From Parachlorella kessleri (taxonomy: Eukaryota; Chlorophyta; Trebouxiophyceae; Chlorellales; Chlorellaceae), in the NCBI GenBank assembly GCA_001598975.1, contig BBXU01001958.1, positions 1-49,106 on the forward strand: a stretch of 49,106 nucleotides of DNA, given 5' to 3'. The translations under genes were made by a program, and so were the position numbers. The notes below the pieces were generated by a model, which worked only from the letters and a program-made list of their open reading frames with translations, was not told where the DNA came from and did no database searches. The first letter of the stretch is position 1. Every line of letters begins with the position of its first letter. Below, one piece after another: positions 20,213 through 30,873 of the stretch.

Positions 20213-22313
20213 TCAAATGGTACGTTGGCGTTTGGGGCTTTGCCCCACCACTGTCTGCTGGTGCTCTACCGGGGCTTCACCGTAGAGGGCTTCCTCCGCT
20301 GCCGGCCCTGCCACCGCTGGGTTGGTGCCATATCCGCCCGCGACAGTGTGCCACCAGAGCAGCAGGCCCTGCGCTGCGGCATCTGCAGAGCTGTCCCCCG
20401 TGGTTGTGGCCGCTGCCGCTGCCAGAAGCTGCTGCTGCACTTCCTGTGGCACCACTGCAAGGACTTCACCAACTGCCGCAGGCAGCTGTGGCGGCGGTTC
20501 TGCAGCAGTTGCTCTTAAAGCTGTGGCCTGGCCTGCCAAAGCTGCTGATGTTCCATGGTTAGGATCCTCTGCAGGCTGTTGGGTAGGTGATGGAGCATGC
20601 CTCGCTCCCAACCCTGGCTGTTGTGCATGCTCGACTGCACCTTGCTCGGGCAAGCACCCAGATGTGTGAGCACCCGCGCGCTGCTGGTGCTGCTGCTGCT
20701 CTGGCCCCACATTGCCACCGTAGGCTTCCTCATACCCGTTCTGCTGCTGCTGCTGCTGCTGCTGCTCCTGCTGCTGCCGCTGCTGCTCTTGCTGCAGTTG
20801 CTGGCTGTTGTACTGCAGGCCCTGTGCTGCCTGAGCCGCCTGTAATGCCTCTGAACTTTTCAAACTGGCCGGCTCAGCTGCTTCCTCAGGCTCAACTGCA
20901 GGATGGCCAGCTACAGTGTAGCCATCCTGCAACTGCTGCTGCCCACAGGCACTTACTTCTCGGCCTCCTGCTGCCGTTGCTGCTGCTGCTGCTGCTGCTG
21001 ATTGAAATGCTGGCAGTGCAGCTGAGTTTGGTACAGCTGCCTCCGCTTCCGCTGCGTAGTGCACAGCCAGGCCAGCAGGTGAATACCCTAGCTGCATCTG
21101 CATGCCCGCAAATGGCTGCTGCCACAGCATGGGCAGCATGCCCGCGTCTGCCCCGCGCTGCTGCGCATACAGGAAGGCCGCCTGCAAAGCAGCTGCTGCA
21201 TTTGCTGAGAAGCCCGCCGCCGCAGCTGCAGCCATGGCCGCTGCTGCGGCGGCAGGGTCTGCCACCATGCCGGCTGCCGCGGCAGCGGCCGCGGCTGCCG
21301 CCGCATCCAAGGCTGCACCCTCTGTGAGGCCCTCCTGTTCCTGCTGATAGTGTTGGTTGTGGAGCCCGGCTGCGCTGCTCAAGGCACCATCACCCAGCTG
21401 CAAGCACTGGCCGTCCGCTGGAGGCGCCCCTTGGGAGCTTGTGCCAGCGTCGTTAGTCAGCCCAGACAGCTGGGCTTCGCAGGCGTCTGCCCCGCCGAGA
21501 CCCACCCCTACGCCCTGGCTGCTCACATCTCCTTCCCCGCCAGACGGACCCGCCGCCATGCGGGCCTGCGCACAGCCAGAAAGTGGCCCAACAAGCCAGA
21601 TTAATCAGTTGCATAACAAGATACATGGCCCATACAGTCTCCTTCGGCAACACCGGCTTACCGCTATAGTGTGGGCGGACCTAGCCGTGTCAGGCAGGGT
21701 GCCCGAGCGTGCTTGCAAGCATACCACAACACATAGCACGTACAAACATAAAGAATACCCTTGAAGATTCGAACAAGGAACCCTGGTGACAGGGCAGCTG
21801 TCTATCGCCGTAAGTGCCACCTGGGTGCCGCACTGCACAGCTAACAGCTAGCCCGCGATACACCCAAAAAGCAAAGGGAAGCCCACTCACCCCACCAGGT
21901 GAACGGGCAGTGCTTTCATTTGCTGAGGGCCTTGGCAGGTCAAGTCGGACCGCAGAGCGTATCTCAAACTCGCCACGACAAAACTTGCCAACAATTTTCC
22001 ACAGAGCCTCCACGCTGCGGCTGTGTTTAAGAGCCTCGATGAGGAAGGAGTAGTGCTCATAGCTATGCTGAAGCTGCTGTAGCTCTATAGCCACCGCCGC
22101 CGCATCGCTGGCCTTATAGCAGAGCCAGATGGCCACCAGCTCCCGCACGGCTGCAGCTGTCTGCTTGGTGCCGTACAGCAGCTTGCTGCACGACTTCCCG
22201 TTGAAGCGGAACTGCACGGCCCAGGTGTCGGGCGTCTGCTGGTTTAGGACTACGCCCTCCAGCACGTTGCCTGGCTCCACTGGCGGCACAAGGTCCTTCC
22301 TTTTTCTGCCCAT
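20213..22313 (-). CDS. Ala/Gln-rich probable nuclear protein with a conserved-looking N-terminal domain
   Basis: I do not recognise this family. The model has two exons, 22313-21891 and 21565-20213, joined in phase 0 (gtgagt donor, gcgcag acceptor), encoding about 591 residues. The start MGRKRKDL is basic. Residues about 10-125 look folded, with alternating hydrophobics suggesting beta strands then helices (TWAVQFRFNGKSCSKLLYGT, AAAVRELVAIWLCYK, YEHYSFLIEALKHS). The remainder is low complexity: long Ala runs (GMVADPAAAAAAMAAAAAAG), Gln runs and Gly/Ser linkers. The C-terminus SPKRQRTI resembles a nuclear localisation signal. A beta-beta-beta-helix start with a GTK.AAA pattern is loosely like DNA-binding AP2-type folds, but that is speculation. 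A chromatin or transcription role is only inferred from composition. Confidence 0.7.
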
Positions 22314-23513
22314 GGCTTGCTGCCCCCGCTGGCCGGGCTAACGTGTACAACAATTGGAGAACAGTATTACGCACTCATCCCTCTCACCCAAGTAGCGCCA
22401 CGCTGGAGTCATGCAGAGGGGTACTGTAAATCGCAGGGCAAGCAGCGACACACGCTGCAACTCACAAGGAAGAAAGAGACAGCTAAAATATCTGTGATGG
22501 ATCAGGCGCACCCGTTGCATATTACAGCCCAACCCAACCCTTCATGACTTGCCTGCTGCGCTCCATGGTGGCGGCTACGGCGGCCACTGCCGACGAGGCT
22601 CGAAACCCAGGCGAAGCTCAACCAGGCTCACTCAAGTGACTGACGTAAGTTCCCTGGTGCCGTTGAAGAGCCATGTTTTACCGCGTCCTTTCGAACAGCA
22701 AAAGCTGTCCTGAAGTAATTCAGGTGCATCAACCAAGGCGGGTTAGGCCAGAACTAGCATTAAACTAACCAAGGCACCAGAACTAGCACAGAGCCGATGA
22801 TTAACGCTACGCATTAACAAGGAGAAAGAGCACAGAGAAGGCAAACCCAACATATAACGGGGGCATAGCAAAGTGGTACCACAAAACACAAAAAATGAAA
22901 CGATGCCAGTTTTGCTGCACAGCGCTTTTGCACAGGCAGGGAGGAGTTTATAGGGTGCCTTGCATTACTGCAAGTACCTCAGGCTCACAGCGCAAGTGGT
23001 GTGATTTACTTAGGACGCACGCGCCGCGCAAGAGAGGTGCACAAAGGTGCCTAAATAACCAGTGAGGATGCAACGGTTAGGGAAAACTAGTCGGAGCTTA
23101 ACTCTTCACAGGATAGGTCAATCAGCCTTCTCTCATACTTGAGCATATACAAAAGGATTTGCAGGAGCGCCAGCTGGATCCCCCAGAATATCCCAAATCA
23201 AGGATGTACACGCTGGGGCATCCGGAGGGGGCCAGGACGCTGGTTATTGAATAATTCTACTGTACCACACTCAACGACAACCGGGCTGCTGCACAGGAGG
23301 CTGGCTACCCAGCATTAGGCTGGCCGCCCAGCTTTACTCCCTGTTCGCACTACCTGCCATCCTCGCTAATAGCACAACACATGCTGCTCACATCAAAAGC
23401 ACGTAGAGGCGGATCTTGGGGGCTAACATGGAACTCCTCTTGGGTAGTAACCCCACGCACCAGCGTAGCCGCAAGCTGCCGCTTCTGGGTCCGCGCCAAG
23501 CTCTTACGCAGCC
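22314..23513. other. Intergenic stretch with one family 2 repeat
   Basis: This holds the upstream region of the Ala/Gln-rich gene and the 3' flank of the RING-H2 gene, both minus strand. A family 2 repeat lies at 23333-23370. No frame with recognisable protein features was found. Confidence 0.5.
23333..23370 (+). repeat. Short-repeat family 2, copy d
   Basis: This is the cleanest copy: TTTACTCCCTGTTCGCACTA then CCTGCCATCCTCGCTAAT. It matches 1107-1140 in direct orientation. Confidence 0.65.
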
Positions 23514-24741
23514 TCAGCTCTGTAGCTCAGGCACACTGTGTGTAGCTGGCAGCTGGCACGCCGCCCCTTTGAACACCGTCGCTCTACATAGCGGGCAGGC
23601 GGCCGCCAGACCTTGCTGCGTAAGCCACTGTCTGCCGCAGGCTGCGTGATATGTGTGCTGGCATGGCAGAGTTAACACCTGCGCAGCATGACAGACTCGT
23701 CAGGGCACCAAGGAGCAATTGGGTGATGCTGGTAACACACATAGGATTGCTATGCCATGCATCCGTCCTACCATGCTGAATCACATCGGGCAACTGTGCG
23801 GACGTATCTGGAGGGCTTCAGTCCAAGCTCCTTGGTGCCCTGATTGTCCCTTTTGCAGCATGTACTCTTGGCAATTCAGTGCTGCAGGATTCGAACAAAG
23901 AGCTGCCTGCAGAACCCCTTCAAGGGTTGTGCTCATTGGCAAGGAGCATCTCGCTGGGACTTAGCATGTTCATCCCCCCTTCCCCTCCGCCGGAGAGCCA
24001 CTCACCATGTCTCCATCCCTGAAGCTTTCCAGGCAGATAGCGCACGGAGCTACTTCTAGTGGGTCCCTGAGCACACCGCTGCCGGCGCTCCCACTGCGCC
24101 TCCGCTCCACAGCGGCTGAGGCAGCCTCCTGCTCCATGCAAGGTTGGGCGGTGCCACCCTGGCCCCTGCTAGGCACGCTATGCAACTCAAACTTGTCGAC
24201 TGGCAGGGTGGCAAGGTCCTCCTCGGACACCTGCAAGTGCTGAGACGCACCAGCACCTGCAGAGACAAATGGATTCGGTAAGCTTGGGCAATGCCAGATG
24301 CTCCAGGTTGAATGCCGGGTATGATGACATCCCCTGGAGGCTAGAACCAGTGCACCACAGCTTTATTAGCGTCCATGTGTGTGAAGTATGTGTCAGACCA
24401 GTGCTCTGCAAGCTCACCACGCAACTGCTCTGTACCTTTGAAACCCAGCGGGGTCTCCGCTGCCACATGCCTTGCATATGCCCTGCCCCAACTGCCCACC
24501 ATGTCGTGCGTCCCAGTCACTCACCTCCTAATCCACTATGGAGCGCTAGGACACGTAGCAGCTCCTCGACCACAGCGTCGTTCTCCACATAACCAAAGCA
24601 TATGTCCAGAAAGCTGGACAGCCTGCGCCTCCAGACTGGGGTGGGCCGGAGACAGTCTTGTATCTGCTGCCTCAAAACCTCCGCACCCTGTTGTGCCTCC
24701 ACATCTGCCACGGCCCGTAACAAGGCAGGGTAGTCCTGCAT
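23514..24741 (-). CDS. RING-H2 finger protein, likely E3 ubiquitin ligase
   Basis: RING-H2 proteins recruit a ubiquitin-loaded E2 and act as E3 ligases. Supported exons are 24741(or 24735)-24525, 24256-24006 and 23678-23514, with phases closing. A minimal protein from ATG 24741 has 210 residues. The zinc ligands are all visible: C144, C147, C162, H164, H167, C170, C184 and C187 (PCAICLESF, LPCQHTYHAAC, CPLCRATV). The exon junction falls inside the RING between DGDM and VLTLP. The region before the RING is helical-looking (VADVEAQQGAEVLRQQIQD) and then acidic (VSEEDLATLPVDKF), like the linker of ATL-type proteins. The true 5' end is uncertain: in-frame material continues upstream (ASYCFEGTASGSMSCGPSLQ) but would need an intron of only 34 nt at 24736-24769. 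Confidence 0.8.
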
Positions 24742-24968
24742 GGAGCATGCACCACATGCTGCGCTTAACCTCCTTGTCGTGCTGGAGGGAAGGCCCACAA
24801 CTCATAGAGCCGCTGGCAGTGCCTTCAAAGCAGTAAGAAGCCAGGTTAAACACTACAACGCTATTTGCCACTGCCTCAGGCTGTTTGGGGCAAGGCCCCA
24901 AGGGCCTCTTGGCGCCGGCACCTGCAAGGGCACCGGGAACTGATAGGCGCCTTGGCAGCCCCTCTCAC

Positions 24969-25364
24969 CTGCTGGTTGAGCACCGGAAGCCCATATCTCC
25001 TTGCAGGGTAGCCGATCAAGGTCCAACATAAAGCCCACACCGGGTAGAATAGGTACCAGGGGATCAGGTTGAGGAGGTAGAGTGAGGACAGACCTACAAG
25101 AGCAGGGCTCCGTGAAACCTATTGAGGTTGGTAATTCAAATTTAGGGCCTGACGTAGGTTGCCATCCACAGCTGGTCCATCTCATCCCTCCTGTGGCATC
25201 CTACCGTGTGGCAGCAGCCACGCCTAGTAGGGTGCAAGAATCGCGTATGACAAGCTTCTCTTCTTCTCACCTAAGAGGCAAGCGACCCTTGCGGACTCCA
25301 CAAACCACCCCTGGTCGACTTTTGGCATGAAAGCCTCTCTGAGCCTGCCGGGCAATCCCTGCAT
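24969..25364 (-). CDS. Hydrophobic exons upstream of the RING gene (membrane segment; possibly desaturase-like)
   Basis: Two phase-compatible exons can be read, 25364-25271 and 25093-24969 (gtgaga donor, cttgtag acceptor). They encode MQGLPGRLREAFMPKVDQG, then a strongly hydrophobic run including LYLLNLIPWYLFYPVWAL and ending GYPARRYGLPVLNQQ. This looks like real protein with one or two membrane helices. The LP...PWYL...W pattern faintly recalls the segment before the first histidine box of plastid acyl-lipid desaturases, but no histidine box follows. It may be the membrane-anchoring 5' part of the RING-H2 gene or a broken fragment of a separate gene. The phase at 24969 does not join uniquely to the next coding block. 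Confidence 0.4.
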
Positions 25365-25370
25365 GACGTC

Positions 25371-27084
25371 TGCGCACCAGGAACAACACAGAAGGTCTCA
25401 GGTGCGGTTCTCATAGGCTCGGGTGCTGGACATATGAAGAAATAGAGGCACTTGACTGCTTCCCGGCTAGTACGCACGTTGTCGGGCCAGCCTGGGCGGG
25501 GCGCCGGCTTCAGGGCCGGCCTCGAAGCCTGGTCTTTTGTACACCGTTGAGGCTAGCGACACAGGTACTATCAAGGAGTTCCCTTGCCGTCTATGATGCA
25601 CGCTGCAAGCAAACAGCGCTGTCTGCAGTACTAGTACTAGAACGCTAAGACTGCAGGACTGGCGAAGCTACTCAGACACTGCGGCGAAACGTCTCCTATA
25701 GATCAGATTATTCCTTGGTAATTGTTACCCTTTGATGTGCGGGGTGTCTCCCAGGCCCTTGCATGCTGGGTAGGGATTTTCAGTACCAGGGGATGCTACT
25801 CAGAGCTTCAGTACCAACGTCAACAGTTCGAGCTCTTCAATGTTGCTTGACCGTGAAACACATATTTTGTAAGTTTTGACTTTATTTCAGGCCACCGGTG
25901 CTAGCGATGGCCCACCATGGCCGGCAACCAGAGTTGGGCGTGCCCTGGCACAGTCCCCGTCATACCGTTGAGCGACCGACGGTCAAATGGTAACAGGTGA
26001 GGTGCTCACAGCTATGTGTGTCTCATTGGCTTAACCACCTGGTCAACCGGCCCAGAGGCGAAGACTCAAGTGTGCCAGGACCCTGCCCAGACTGCTCACA
26101 GACCCTTGAAGGAGCCGCAACAACACTAAATTGTCATGTGGGGACCCAGGCAGCAAAGGAATGTTCATGGCAGACACGGTTGCGATCGCAGGCATCTTCC
26201 CAATTCAGTACGTGCAATGGCATGCCAGCTCAGTACTTGCGCTTTTACTGAGCTGATCCCTACGCGCCAGTTGCGTAGCTACGCAGCTACGGCACAGGCC
26301 AACGACATGCATTCGCACAAACGTCAAAGACAGGATGCAGCAGGCACCGTCCTACTTGTAAGCTGAGCACACCATCTCAGGCACTAAGTACTGGTCAGTG
26401 CTGCTCAGGTAATCCGTTGTGGCCACAACGGATTACTTGAGCAGCAACTTTTGGCAGATGCAAGTACCACAAACCAAGGTACAAACAGCACACTGTCACG
26501 ACATGTCGGAGCAGCACATGGACCTCAAGATGGACAAGAGCTTGTCAATCTTCGCAGCTCTGCAAACCCATCGGTAGGTGCGGCAGTGGCCCCAGCCTAG
26601 CAAGTCCTTCTCAAGCATGTGGCTGCGACCCAGGGTGCTGCAGGTGCCACTCCCTATCTGACCCCTGAAGCTGCCATTGTGCAAGCTTGTACCCACACGG
26701 CTGTTGCCTACACCTCACGTATATCCTGCACGGTGGGAGGAGCAGGTAGTCCAAGGGAGCTCTAGAGCACTGCACGACAGCAGCTGCCACACACATTCGT
26801 TAAACTGTAGCCCTCAGGTTGCGCCCGACGTTCTGCCTGCCACGGCCGTCACTACTTCAGGCTGTCAGAGATTTAGAGCTGGCGCTTGTTGGGCAGAGCA
26901 GCAAACCCCGTCCAGTCTGGGATAGCATCGCTACAGCCATCCAAGGCTGCCAGTCTCAACACTTTGTGGACCTGGCCAGGTGGCTTTTGGAGCCCCAACC
27001 CTGCTGCTGCTACAAGCCAAGCTGCCAGGACCACTGAGGGTAAACCTTCTGTTGCTATTGCTGCTGCTGCTGCTGCTGCTGTTC
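25371..27084. other. Intergenic stretch with a 48-bp palindrome
   Basis: No coding or RNA feature is supported here. The stretch lies upstream of the RING/membrane exons and downstream of the AP2 gene (both minus strand). It contains the inverted repeat at 26399-26446 and a perfect 14-bp palindrome TGCGTAGCTACGCA at 26272-26285. Confidence 0.5.
26399..26446. repeat. Near-perfect 48-bp palindrome
   Basis: Two 24-bp arms meet with no spacer at 26422/26423 (…CCGTTGTGG|CCACAACGG…). Only one base pair is mismatched (CTCAGG versus CTCAAG). A transcript would fold into a 23-bp hairpin with almost no loop; DNA could extrude a cruciform. No terminal duplication or coding content is visible. Confidence 0.9.
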
Positions 27085-29934
27085 TTACTGTTGAGACGGC
27101 TGACCTTTGACCGCCGCCCTGGCGGCTCCACGTGGCGTTATCACGGTTGTGGGCGCAGGGGAAGTCACCGGCGCTGAACTGGCCAGAGATCCTGGGCTGG
27201 GCACCTGACCAGCTTGTGCGGGTGTGACAGCCGCAGGAGGCGTTGCCTGCGCCTGCTGACCGGAAGCGTGGAAGTCCCTTCGCAGCACAGGGAGCAAGCT
27301 GGGTGGCCCTGCTTGCAGCACATGTTGTTGCTGCTGCCGCTGCTGTGGGGACCACAGCGGCTGCAGCAGTGCAGATGACATGATAGGTGCAGTGGCTCCC
27401 CGGGTGCGGGTGGGCATGCCTGGACCGGCAGGGTCTACCCGCGGTTGACAGGCCGCAACCAAAGCAGCAGCGGTCCCAGGTTGGGTGCTGCTAGCAGCGG
27501 CTGGACCCATGGCCTCAGCCATGGCTTTATTGGGCATGAGGGGCAAGGCAAACCTAGGTGCGGCAGCCGCCTGCTGCTGCTCTTGCTGCTGCTGCCGCTC
27601 GCGCTGCTGTGATGCGAGGGTCGGCGCGGGAGGTGTTGACAGGAGCCCTGGCTCGCTGACAGGTGCACCGAGCGCAGCATGGGGTGGCCACCCAAAGGGA
27701 AAGAGAAGACTGGGGTGGAAGGAAGGCAGCTGACCCTGCAGGGGCCTGACAGGGCTTGCTGGCAAGTCAAGGCTGACCAGCTTGCCCTCCGCTACAGCGG
27801 GTGGCGGTGCCTGCGCGCCCTGCGGCTGCGGCTGCGGCTGCAAAGGGGGAGGCTGCTGCAGGAGCGGCAGAGGGAAGGGTATGGTAGAAGACGACCCAAA
27901 AGGCTGGTTGGCCTTGAGAGCGAGCAAGTTCCTGACTCCCAGGCTGCTAGCGGGGCTGAGAGGTGTTCCCACCCCCAGGCCGCCTGCTGCTAAGAGCTGC
28001 TGTTGCTGCTGGGTCGACAACCCAGCTGGGCTGCCTACAATCTGGCTAGGCTGCGACCCTGCAGCGCTGGGCTGCTGCGCAGGTGGGTTCAAGGGGCGCA
28101 GCCTGAGGGGCGGGATGCTGAGCAGCCCCAAGGGGCTGCTCCCACTGCTGGTCTGCCATGTGCTTTCAGCGGGTTGTAAAGGGCCCACAGCCGCAATCTT
28201 GCCCTGTGCCTCTTGCTTGCCTGCTGCAGCACTCGCTGTGTCTGCTGTGCCACGTTTGGCTCGCAGGCGTGGCGATTGCCAAGTGGGTCGGCTGGACTCT
28301 TTTCCAGCACCCTGGCCTGCAGCTGGTGCTGCCAACTGTCCGCTGTGGATCGCTACGCTGCCCTTGGCAGCAGCCGTTGACAGCCGGCTCTGGTGTTGCT
28401 GCCCTGAAAGCATTGCCGGACTGATTGGTCCTACTGACCCCTCCTGGTTGTCCTCTCGTTGCTGTTGCTGCGGTGGCGGCTGTGGCAGCTGCGGCTGTTG
28501 CTGCGGCGGCTGCCTCCTTTCTTGCTGCTGCTTCCGTTTGGCCCCAGCTGCGGCGGTCGGAGGCTGGCTGCTGGCAACAGCTGCGGCGCTGGTGCGCTGC
28601 CTACTAGCAGACAGCGTCTTGCTGTAGTTGCGCAGTGCAGCAACCACCTCCGCCTGCACGGCAGGTGGAGTGTAGGCGTATGCTCGGCAGCTAGCAAGCT
28701 CCTAGCTTGCTAACTCCTTGGATGGAGCTTGCCAGCCACAGCTTAGCGGTAGCCTGGGGGTTTGCCGCGCCCACCGCCAAGCTGCCCAACTTGCTGTGTC
28801 GTTTGCCATGCCACACTCTTTGGGGGTCTTGAGCCAGGCCAGTGCCCAGCTCCATGATACCAACCCCGGCCACCCGCGATGTGTGAACGCACAGTACACC
28901 TTGCCACCTCACCCCATGCCCCGGTGTTGTATTCTTTGGCTGCGCTTGCCTGTGACCGGTGGGAGATGTGTGGCACGATTTGCCGGTAGTCGTGCTGTGG
29001 GAAGTTGAGCTCACAGCCGGCGTCTTTGGAGCGCAGGGCCATGATGTCATGCGCCCGTGCCGCTTGGACCTGTGGACAGTGCATGGCCAGTGTGCATGCG
29101 CAGTATACGATAATGATAACATCGGTAATTTCATGATTTTTTAAAAGGGGCAGTCTGCATGGTACAGTGCACTGAGAGCCCTGTTGGCGTAGGCGCTTGC
29201 AGCTCAGCCTTGCAGGCAGCCCTCAGCTAGCTCCTAGCAACCCACAATGCACATTCTACACCAACAGACACCAACTTTACCAATCAAGCACATCCACACC
29301 TCGGAGTCATAAGCGCCTAGATAGACCTGCATGTAGGCAGCACTTGCGTTTGCAGCAGCTGCAGGGCGCACGTAGCAAGCTCTTGAATGGTTGCATGTGA
29401 TGGAGTGCAATGCAGCACAGATGGCAAAAGTGCAGCATTGATAACCAAGTGCCGACAGCAACTAGATTATATTGGGAAATGAGTGAGGTTCAAGGGCACA
29501 TCGCATACCTGCTTCTTGTCGAGCCATACATGAGCTTCATAACGCTGGGTGCGCCTGCACATGCAAGCGTGATACCCAGTAAATATCGCCATGATCATGA
29601 CAGCGCCCATTGGGGAACCACTGCCTGTCATATCCAGCAGCGATGTTGGTGCCTCTCACTTCCCCCACAATGCTATGAGTACTGGCGGTTGGTAGAACAG
29701 CTTGTCAGCTCCTTGGGGCTCAGCTTCCGACTCATATGCCTTCAGCAACGTTACAGCATGGCAGATGGCTTGTGTGGATAGCTTGTCAGTGCAACATACA
29801 GCCTGCCTGCATGCTTACTTGTGCCTAGTCACCCCAATTGCCCTGCGGCCTTGCATTTGCCATGTGATGGTTGCCCCAGGTTGTACCACCATAATGTCAT
29901 GCAAAGCCTGCTCCAAGGCAGCTGGCCCTGCCAT
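27085..29934 (-). CDS. AP2-domain transcription factor with Pro/Gln-rich tail
   Basis: AP2 domains bind DNA through a three-stranded sheet. The model has five exons: 29934-29819, 29554-29509, 29326-29300, 29069-28913 and 28682-27085, about 647 residues with all phases closing. The domain spans about residues 32-98: AIGVTRHKRTQRYEAHVW, LDKKQ, VYLGAYDSE, VQAARAHDIMALRSKDAG, then LNFPQHDYRQIV. Core AP2 features are present (GV.RH, EAH.W, YLG.YD, AARA.D..AL, NFP..DY). The usual YRG at the start of the domain is AIG here, so the first exon boundary or start may be off; a gccgcag acceptor inside it is an alternative. The large last exon encodes Gln, Pro and Ala tracts typical of activation regions. 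The intron before VYL is at the place known from plant AP2/ANT genes. Confidence 0.85.
29300..29326 (-). other. 27-nt microexon inside the AP2 domain
   Basis: The exon encodes exactly VYLGAYDSE, flanked by an acceptor (acatgcag) and a donor (gtgtgg), in phase 0 on both sides. Skipping it would remove a strand of the DNA-binding sheet without shifting the frame. Confidence 0.8.
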
Positions 29935-30262
29935 GGATGGAGGACAGGCACCGTACACCCAGAGTCGCCTTGGACGCCAACCTGGGGGCTAAAAATATCT
30001 CGAACCCCGGTAATAAAGAGCCTGGCCCGAGTTGAGACTGAAAGGAAGGCCCGCAGGGCAGACGCAAGAGCACGCCATCATGCAGGGTTCCCGCCAAACG
30101 ACGAGCTAAGCCGCCTCCCAGGTGAGGTCGTCCCATCGAGGACTCAAGGAAACCACAGCCATCCCAACTGTGAACGACTACACAAAGGGTTGCAATTGCA
30201 AGTGCGAGGCTGCTTATGCCAAGACGCAGGGTCACTGAGAAGACCCTTCAACATGCAAACAG

Positions 30263-30280
30263 ATATAGCTGCAGCTATAT
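30263..30280. repeat. Perfect 18-bp palindrome
   Basis: ATATAGCTGCAGCTATAT is self-complementary. It lies about 330 bp upstream of the proposed AP2 start and could be a dyad binding site or chance. Confidence 0.8.
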
Positions 30281-30608
30281 AGCTGACTTTGCAAGAGAGG
30301 ACAAACTCAGAGAGACGGTGAAATTTAGAGGCAATGAATCATGTGATAAAAGGTACTCATCAGAAGCCAGAAGGCAGCCAAGGAAGGCAGTGTGAAAGTC
30401 GGGGTCAGTAGCATGAAGAAGTGGTTCAGCGCTAGCGCTATTGCTATCGTAGGAGCTGCAGAAGCAACAGACTAGTGCCTTGCAAACACACAGACGGTCT
30501 CTCATCCACATGGGTGTCTATCGTTGGGACAGTCACTTCTCCAGCAGCATCTATCCCTTGCACTCTAGCACGCTGCCACTCCTCTATAGATGTAGCCACT
30601 ACTTTGTA

Positions 30609-30638
30609 GTATACGACTGCTAGCTAGCAGTCCTATAC
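30609..30638. repeat. 30-bp inverted repeat
   Basis: Two 15-bp arms (GTATACGACTGCTAG / CTAGCAGTCCTATAC) are complementary except for one base. No flanking gene explains it. Confidence 0.75.
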
Positions 30639-30873
30639 TTGCAGGCTCCCCTGCACCTTCACATTGTCCGATGCTGAAATACCTGCTTGTCACACCAATG
30701 CGGATCTGTTAATGACACAGGCAAGCAGCTCACAACAGAACGCATTCTGGGCAAGCTCAGACCGCCAGTCAACTACATCCTTCCCAACTGGGCTTTGCCA
30801 TAGGGGCACCACAGCCCCAGTGCACTCCTCCCAGTGCATTCAGGCCTGCTGCCCTCATCAGACACATCCATCC

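Larger units (their letters stand above)
29935..30873. other. Upstream region of the AP2 gene with two palindromes
   Basis: No gene is supported. There is a perfect 18-bp palindrome at 30263-30280 (ATATAGCTGCAGCTATAT) and a 30-bp inverted repeat with one mismatch at 30609-30638. This is the putative promoter side of the AP2 gene and the 3' side of the ankyrin-RING pseudogene. Confidence 0.5.

Noticed and set aside
20587..21327. 246-codon plus-strand frame rich in Leu and Pro
   Set aside because: It is the antisense shadow of the GCN/CAG-repeat-rich exon of the minus-strand Ala/Gln-rich gene.
21765..21830. TTCGAAC-containing string resembling an inverted tRNA T arm, with a GTGACAGG-like anticodon region
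   Set aside because: On the minus strand CCCTGTCACCAGGG and TTGTTCGAATC are too close and no acceptor stem pairs. It lies in the intron of the Ala/Gln-rich gene.
23885..23935. B-box-like AGGATTCGAACA on the plus strand
   Set aside because: No A box, acceptor or anticodon arm can be folded around it. It lies within an intron of the RING-H2 gene.
27782..28627. 281-codon plus-strand frame rich in Cys and Gly
   Set aside because: It is antisense to the Pro/Gln-rich last exon of the AP2 gene; the Cys/Gly content comes from reversed GCN and CAG codons.
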